Made by a program: the position numbers and the translations under genes. Below, in pieces: positions 42,261 to 46,128 of a DNA stretch of 46,128 bases. The stretch lies in NCBI GenBank assembly GCA_021776775.1, contig JAJFFE010000005.1, forward strand, positions 1-46,128, written 5' to 3'. Positions within the stretch are counted from its first letter, which is position 1, and the number at the start of each line of letters is the position of its first letter. The stretch comes from Planctomycetota bacterium. GTDB lineage: Bacteria; Planctomycetota; UBA8108; UBA1146; JAJFFE01. Under the pieces are notes generated by a model. The model searched no databases. It was not told the origin of the DNA and saw only the letters and a program-made list of their open reading frames with translations.

Positions 42261-43318
42261 GTCGCGACCTCCCGACGACCACGAACCAGCAGGAAGAGGA
42301 AGAACGGTCCACCGCAGAGCGCTGTGATCGCGCCGACGGGTACCGGATTGAAGATTCGTGCTGCCGCGTCAGCTGCCATCATGAAGGCGGCTCCTCCCGC
42401 CAAGACCAACGGGATGGCCCGCGAGTGCGACGGACCGTGCAGCAACTTGACGACATGCGGAACGATAAGACCCACGAAACCGACTGGACCGACCCCAGCG
42501 ACGGCAACTCCGGTCAGGACTGACGCCAGAATCAGGGCCGACCAACGAAAGCGATTGGGGCGAAGTCCAAGGTCCGCCGCCTCTTCATCGCTGAGCGACA
42601 ACAGATCTAGGTTACGAGCCATCGCGAGAAACACGACTCCACCGAGTACGACCGTGACCACATTACGCACGACGGTCTGATTCGGCACGAGCCCGACCGC
42701 CATGAAGTCCCCGATCAACAGTCTCATCGTCGCTTTCGCTTCAAACTCCGGAGCCAGGGAAAGGAACACGAGAATCGCCGCTAGGAAAACCGCGTTCAGG
42801 ATCACCCCGCAGAGAATGAGCGTGGTGGTGTCCCTGAAATGCCCCAGTCGGGCGAGTCCGAACAGCAGCACCACCGAACCAATCGCACCACTGAACGCCA
42901 CCACGGCGATCGCATTTCCGCCGACGACCGCGACACCTAGCCACGGGACGGCGATCGTCGCCAGGGACGCCCCGCCGCTCACGCCCAAGATGTATGGCTC
43001 GGCGAGGGGGTTGCGAAGGACGGCTTGGAAGACCAACCCCGAGAGGGACAGTAGTGATCCGACCGTGCCGGCGAAGAGCACGTGCTTGACCCGGATCCCT
43101 CGCCACTGGTTGAAGTCGGTTTGATCGTCGGACATGAAAGACGCCCAGATGTCCGCAGGCGTCCAAGAGGTGGACCCCACGAATGTGGCCACTCCGAACA
43201 CCAGCAAGGCAAGCAAGATGTAAACCCAGCCCCAAACCGTGAGCGAGCGATCGGTGGGCTCGGCCACAGTCGCGCGGCTGCGGTTTGACGCTTCGGTTCG
43301 GTGCGTCGTATTCTTCAT
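42257..43318 (-). CDS. btuC: ABC importer permease, FecCD/BtuC family
   Basis: A 353-residue inner-membrane permease with about ten helices. Family marks are GLVFQAVLRNPLAEPYILGVSGGASL (the coupling region), CGVILNAVF, LSLSDEEAADLGLRP and GPVGFVGLIVPHVVKLLHGPSH. The ATG at 43318 is preferred because AAGGGA lies 4 nt upstream. Earlier in-frame ATGs at 43345 and 43354 lack a site and would add residues from a 9-bp tandem repeat. It is the first gene of btuC-btuD-btuF-paaK-like. No TonB-dependent receptor or cobalamin riboswitch was seen. Confidence 0.93.
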   Translation of the reverse strand: MKNTTHRTEASNRSRATVAEPTDRSLTVWGWVYILLALLVFGVATFVGSTSWTPADIWASFMSDDQTDFNQWRGIRVKHVLFAGTVGSLLSLSGLVFQAVLRNPLAEPYILGVSGGASLATIAVPWLGVAVVGGNAIAVVAFSGAIGSVVLLFGLARLGHFRDTTTLILCGVILNAVFLAAILVFLSLAPEFEAKATMRLLIGDFMAVGLVPNQTVVRNVVTVVLGGVVFLAMARNLDLLSLSDEEAADLGLRPNRFRWSALILASVLTGVAVAGVGPVGFVGLIVPHVVKLLHGPSHSRAIPLVLAGGAAFMMAADAAARIFNPVPVGAITALCGGPFFLFLLVRGRREVAT

Positions 43319-43373
43319 CGAGTCCCTTGGTTCCGCGGTCGACATGCTCGACATGCTCGATTTGAGGACTCAC

Positions 43374-43383
43374 CCCTATAGGG
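43374..43383. promoter_or_regulatory. Palindrome in the divergent btuC / membrane-protein gap
   Basis: CCCTATAGGG is a perfect 10-bp palindrome between the divergent starts. A TATAGG -10-like box sits inside it. It could be an operator controlling one or both genes, but there is no direct support. Confidence 0.3.
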
Positions 43384-43395
43384 ATCGGGTCAGTG

Positions 43396-43875
43396 ATGAA
43401 CAAGGGAAAACTAGTCTTCGCTATCTTTGGAGTGCTCGGCCTCTATTTCGTGGCCGCTGGTGGTGTCGCCGCAACGGGACACATGAGCGTCCTCGAGGTG
43501 GTGACCGCCCCGCTGCGACGGGGTCACCCCGCCGACGTGATCTTGGCCATGGTGGCGCTCGTCCTGTTGACGTTCGCGGCATTGCCGTCAGATCACGGGC
43601 TGGGGCGTACCACAATTCTCCGAGGAGTCGCGTTATCCAGTGCGCTCGTCACCGCCGTTTGTGCCGCCTCGCTGGTCGTTCTCGCGTCGCAGCCCGAATC
43701 GGAACTCGTCGGGGTTTTCGCTTTGGTCATGGTGTCGCAAGCGTTCGTCGGCTTGACCGCGTCCACACTATTGGTGACGCGAAGAGAAGACCGCCGCGTA
43801 GCCACGGTTCCGCTGCTGCTAAACGGAACTATGGCCGCGGGAGCGGTAGCCCTATTCCTCGTACCGGTGCTGTGA
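43396..43875 (+). CDS. Four-helix membrane protein, unknown function
   Basis: A 159-residue product with about four hydrophobic segments (KLVFAIFGVLGLYFVAAGGVA; VILAMVALVLLTFAAL; LSSALVTAVCAASLVVLA; and two shorter ones towards the end). A charged loop RREDRRVA precedes the last helix. ATG 43396 follows an in-frame GTG at 43393. I do not recognise the family. It diverges from btuC and is followed 13 bp later by the double-zinc-ribbon gene in the same direction, so these two are probably an operon. Confidence 0.7.
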   Translation: MNKGKLVFAIFGVLGLYFVAAGGVAATGHMSVLEVVTAPLRRGHPADVILAMVALVLLTFAALPSDHGLGRTTILRGVALSSALVTAVCAASLVVLASQPESELVGVFALVMVSQAFVGLTASTLLVTRREDRRVATVPLLLNGTMAAGAVALFLVPVL

Positions 43876-43888
43876 AGAACGGTCAATC

Positions 43889-45682
43889 ATGAGTATCGCG
43901 TACTGCGACAACTGCGGTGAAATCATCACCAATACGAGCTACGCTCCCGGGCAGGCTAGCCTCTGCGAACGGTGCGAACGCGGCGATGTCCCAGAGCCAG
44001 AGACGGGCGAGCTTCGACTGCCGGGCGCGAGCCCGACGCTCAATCTCGATCCGGACCCGTACTCGCCCAGCGACACGATGGTCATGAGCGCTGAAGACAT
44101 TCAGATGGCGTTCGAGAGCCATCCGGACCTCGCCCCCGTTCCTCCGGCGGACTCCGCGCCAACTCCGAGCGGTTCGATTTCGCAGCTCGCATGCGGACTG
44201 TCGTCCAATGCCGAAGTGGAAGACTCGACCGGATTCCGCTCCGAGAGCACACCGCAGCGGTCCGACTCCGATCCAGCTTCCGATCGCATGGACGACGACT
44301 ATTCGATGACGTCGATGCTCAAAGGAGACGAGCTCGACCTGTTCTCGTCGGACACGATCGCTCGCCGCAAGTCGAGCGGGGACTCAAGCCCGTCGAGCCT
44401 GTCCGTCGTCGATGACGAGACAGACGACGATGACGACTTCGATCCCGCCGACCTTCCGGGCGGATGTGACGACGGGCTATCCGTCTTCAACGAGACTCTC
44501 CACATGACCGGCGAGCTGTCGACGGCGGCCCGGATTCCGGAGCCCCGAACTCCGGCTCCCGCCGCACCGGCTGAGCAAAAGCCGCCGACGCACGCCATTG
44601 CGACCCAGCGCCGCTCGTCGGCTCCCCAGGATATGCCTGCCGCCGAGAAGCCAGCGACGGACGCAGTCGCTACGAGTTCGAAGCGACAGCCGCCATGGGG
44701 AAGTCCGACGCCGACCCCGGACGCGCCGGACCTCCCGGGGTTGGATCAAGCGCCCTGGAATCTGGACCCGCAACCTGCTGCGCCTCCCGCGCATCCGGCG
44801 CCGGCTCAGCCGGCGGCTATGCATCCGGAAACTGCGCACCCGATCCCGGCGTCCGCACCGGCTGGACTCTCGTACGAAGAGGAACCCGGAACGCAGATGC
44901 TCAGTCTCGACGGACCGCCTGCGGATTCCGACGAGATGACGATGCCGATGCCATCCCCCACGCCGGCCCGGCCCGCGTTCGCCCCGCAACCGGAAACGGC
45001 GTGGTCTTCCGAGGCCACCATCGCAATTGCCCCGACCGCCCCGCCCCCGCCTGCCGTCACGCCGCCGGTCTCCAACAAGCCGACCGTCCTGGTCCTCGGG
45101 GACAAATGGCAGCTTGCATGCCTCGATTGCGGCGGAAAGCTCGCCGTCCGTCCGGTGTCACGCCGGAGTCGCATCAGCTGCCCGAGATGCTCCGGCTGTC
45201 TCCGCATCGGGGCCGACGGAACCTACGAGCAGGTCGAGCCGCCGAAAGCAGACCCGAGACAACTCGCCCACGTCGACACCGGCCCATCCCCGGCGCCCGC
45301 GCCCGCGCCGCACCCGGAACCGGCCGCAAGCGGCCCCACCGAGCCGGCCGCGTCACCGCTCCTTCCTCCGCCGCCCATGCTGAAAGAGCTCGCGGATGAA
45401 ATGGCGCTTGCCGGGGCTCCCGCGGCACCGCCCCCCGCAGTTGCGACCGCCAAGTCCAACACCGCTCGTTTGAACTGGTCCCTGTCGGAAAAGGCAGGTT
45501 CCACCTGGCGCGACGACGCACGCGATCTCGTCTGGCTGGCCGTGCTGACGACCCCACTAACGATCGGTGTCCTACTCGCCTACGGTACTCTCCCGTTCGA
45601 GCTGGGCCCCGCGATATCCGACTTGGGCAGCCAGATTCAATCCACCCTCTTAGACATGATGGCTCGACTCCGCGGGGCGTAA
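43889..45682 (+). CDS. Double zinc-ribbon protein with disordered linker and C-terminal membrane helix
   Basis: A 597-residue protein. The N-terminal YCDNCGEIITNTSY...CERC is one zinc ribbon. The middle (about residues 40-400) is rich in Pro, Ala, Ser and Asp and looks disordered, with Pro-Ala runs and an acidic DDETDDDDDFD cluster. A second ribbon sits at about residues 410-440 (LACLDCGGKLAV...CPRCSGCLRI). One hydrophobic segment near the C-terminus (VWLAVLTTPLTIGVLLAYG) should anchor it. Zinc-ribbon proteins of this layout occur in planctomycetes and myxobacteria. Function is unknown; a scaffold or sensor at the membrane is a guess. The ribosome site is weak. Confidence 0.8.
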   Translation: MSIAYCDNCGEIITNTSYAPGQASLCERCERGDVPEPETGELRLPGASPTLNLDPDPYSPSDTMVMSAEDIQMAFESHPDLAPVPPADSAPTPSGSISQLACGLSSNAEVEDSTGFRSESTPQRSDSDPASDRMDDDYSMTSMLKGDELDLFSSDTIARRKSSGDSSPSSLSVVDDETDDDDDFDPADLPGGCDDGLSVFNETLHMTGELSTAARIPEPRTPAPAAPAEQKPPTHAIATQRRSSAPQDMPAAEKPATDAVATSSKRQPPWGSPTPTPDAPDLPGLDQAPWNLDPQPAAPPAHPAPAQPAAMHPETAHPIPASAPAGLSYEEEPGTQMLSLDGPPADSDEMTMPMPSPTPARPAFAPQPETAWSSEATIAIAPTAPPPPAVTPPVSNKPTVLVLGDKWQLACLDCGGKLAVRPVSRRSRISCPRCSGCLRIGADGTYEQVEPPKADPRQLAHVDTGPSPAPAPAPHPEPAASGPTEPAASPLLPPPPMLKELADEMALAGAPAAPPPAVATAKSNTARLNWSLSEKAGSTWRDDARDLVWLAVLTTPLTIGVLLAYGTLPFELGPAISDLGSQIQSTLLDMMARLRGA

Positions 45683-45701
45683 ATCGGCAGCATTTCGGTA
45701 T

Positions 45702-45720
45702 GGACGTCGCGTCGTCCTTT
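45702..45720 (+). terminator. Possible terminator after the zinc-ribbon gene
   Basis: GGACG and CGTCC pair around a six-base loop and are followed by TTT, 19 bp after the stop codon and 32 bp before the tRNA. The stem is only five pairs, so this is weak. Confidence 0.35.
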
Positions 45721-45751
45721 GATAAACTCCCGCTTCTCGCGAAACGATCGT

Positions 45752-45828
45752 GGGCGATTAGCTCAGTTGGCTAGAGCACAAGCTCGACAAGCTTGGGGTC
45801 ACAGGTTCAAGTCCTGTATCGCCCACCA
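45752..45828 (+). tRNA. tRNA-Val(GAC) with C33
   Basis: A complete 77-nt cloverleaf including the encoded CCA. The acceptor stem GGGCGAT pairs with ATCGCCC. The D arm is GCTC/GAGC. The anticodon stem CAAGC pairs with GCTTG around the loop TCGACAA. The T arm is ACAGG/CCTGT with loop TTCAAGT. The anticodon is GAC (valine, codons GUC and GUU). Position 33, almost always U, is C here. The other fixed positions I checked look normal. A CTTTTTCT tract follows the CCA. The 3' end is part of a direct repeat that returns 204 bp further on. Confidence 0.9.
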
Positions 45829-46128
45829 CTTTTTCTGGCGTGTTTCGGATTGAGACGCGCTCTCCCCTCCTGCGAGTTCTTCCACGACTTGAACCTGCTG
45901 TTTCCGCTCGGCGCTGGCCCGCTCGTGGGTTGCTGTCTTGGCTTCGTTGTGGGCTGCCTGGCTCGCTGGGGCGGACGGTGAACGGGACGCGACGTCGTTG
46001 CGCGCTTGATTCAAGTCCTGTATCGCCCACCACTTTTTCTGGCGTGTTTCGGATTGAGACGCGCTCTCCCCTCCTGCGAGTTCTTCCACGACTTGAACCT
46101 GCTGTTTCCGCTCGGCGCTGGCCCGCTC
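45806..46128 (+). repeat. Direct repeat, 204-bp period, starting in the tRNA T loop
   Basis: The sequence 45806-45924 is repeated at 46010-46128 without a mismatch that I could see. The second copy is cut by the window edge, so the repeat is at least 119 bp. Each copy begins in the tRNA-Val T loop, includes the 3' acceptor strand and CCA, and continues about 96 bp beyond. The rest of the 204-bp unit (45925-46009) is GC-rich and non-repetitive. Inside the repeat, 45886-45897 (GACTTGAACCTG) is the exact inverse complement of the tRNA T-arm segment 45802-45813. No protein-coding gene is convincing here. Confidence 0.85.

Noticed and set aside
43319..43395. Cobalamin riboswitch upstream of btuC
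   Set aside because: The gap is only a few dozen bases before the divergent gene, too short for the riboswitch, and no B12-box was seen.
45758..46089. Long antisense frames across the tRNA and repeat, giving peptides such as GDTGLEPVTPS and WWAIQDLN
   Set aside because: These peptides are well-known products of translating the antisense strand of tRNA genes. The frames stay open because the repeat period is a multiple of three and the sequence is GC-rich. There is no ribosome site or protein-like composition.
1..46128. CRISPR array, transposon or prophage
   Set aside because: No regularly spaced repeats, terminal inverted repeats, transposase, integrase or phage structural genes were visible. 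The only substantial repeat is the tRNA-linked one at the right end.

Overview
This window looks like chromosome from a high-GC, diderm (two-membrane) bacterium. The envelope evidence is a type IV pilus assembly set (pilM, pilN, start of pilO), an orphan secretin and a lipoprotein. A planctomycete-like or other PVC-type lineage is my best guess. It rests on a Minf_1886-family protein, a secreted CHAT protein, HEAT-repeat fusions, and a zinc-ribbon Ser/Thr kinase with many membrane segments. I cannot place the organism firmly from sequence alone. Genes are densely packed, many overlap by 4 bp (ATGA, GTGA or TTGA), and GTG and TTG starts are common.

Layout. 1-1862 (minus): pilM-pilN-pilO, with a good sigma-70-type promoter at 2026-2055. 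2074-6039 (minus): hpf-ptsN-yvcK-ptsH-ptsI, a regulatory PTS operon behind a near-consensus promoter with an exact TATAAT. It joins the hpf-ptsN half of a proteobacterial rpoN cluster to the yvcK-HPr pairing of Firmicutes. 6520-10540 (minus): thrS, an overlooked 54-residue membrane ORF, asd and truA. 10728-11987 (plus): dinB. 12047-17577 (plus): a promoter and leader hairpin, then a signal-peptide CHAT protease-like protein, a secretin with a long C-terminal extension, and a HEAT-repeat lipoprotein. I regard this as the most novel unit. A large Ser/Thr kinase converges on it 6 bp away.

20372-24447 (minus): a nucleotide pyrophosphatase-like AP-superfamily enzyme coupled to dusB, then comM/yifB. 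24714-27068 (plus): a HEAT plus S41 C-terminal-processing protease, sharing a bidirectional hairpin with an M15-like peptidase (minus). 27770-32112 (minus): carA-carB. 32271-34836 (minus): a Minf_1886 protein, an AI-2E/PerM-family membrane protein and pgeF. 35275-37809 (minus): lipA, tmk and holB. 38029-43318 (minus): a btuCDF-type ABC importer operonic with a PaaK-like adenylating enzyme, then a patatin.

43396-45682 (plus): a four-helix membrane protein and a 597-residue protein with two zinc ribbons, a disordered middle and one C-terminal membrane segment. The window ends in a tRNA-Val(GAC) with an unusual C at position 33. Its 3' end is part of a direct repeat with a 204-bp period that runs off the edge.

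Most of the content is housekeeping: translation, tRNA modification, nucleotide, amino-acid and cofactor synthesis, and DNA replication. The parts that may be undescribed are the CHAT-secretin-HEAT operon, the hybrid PTS operon, the thrS-asd small protein, the ABC importer/PaaK operon and the tRNA-repeat locus. I saw no CRISPR array, transposase or phage gene.
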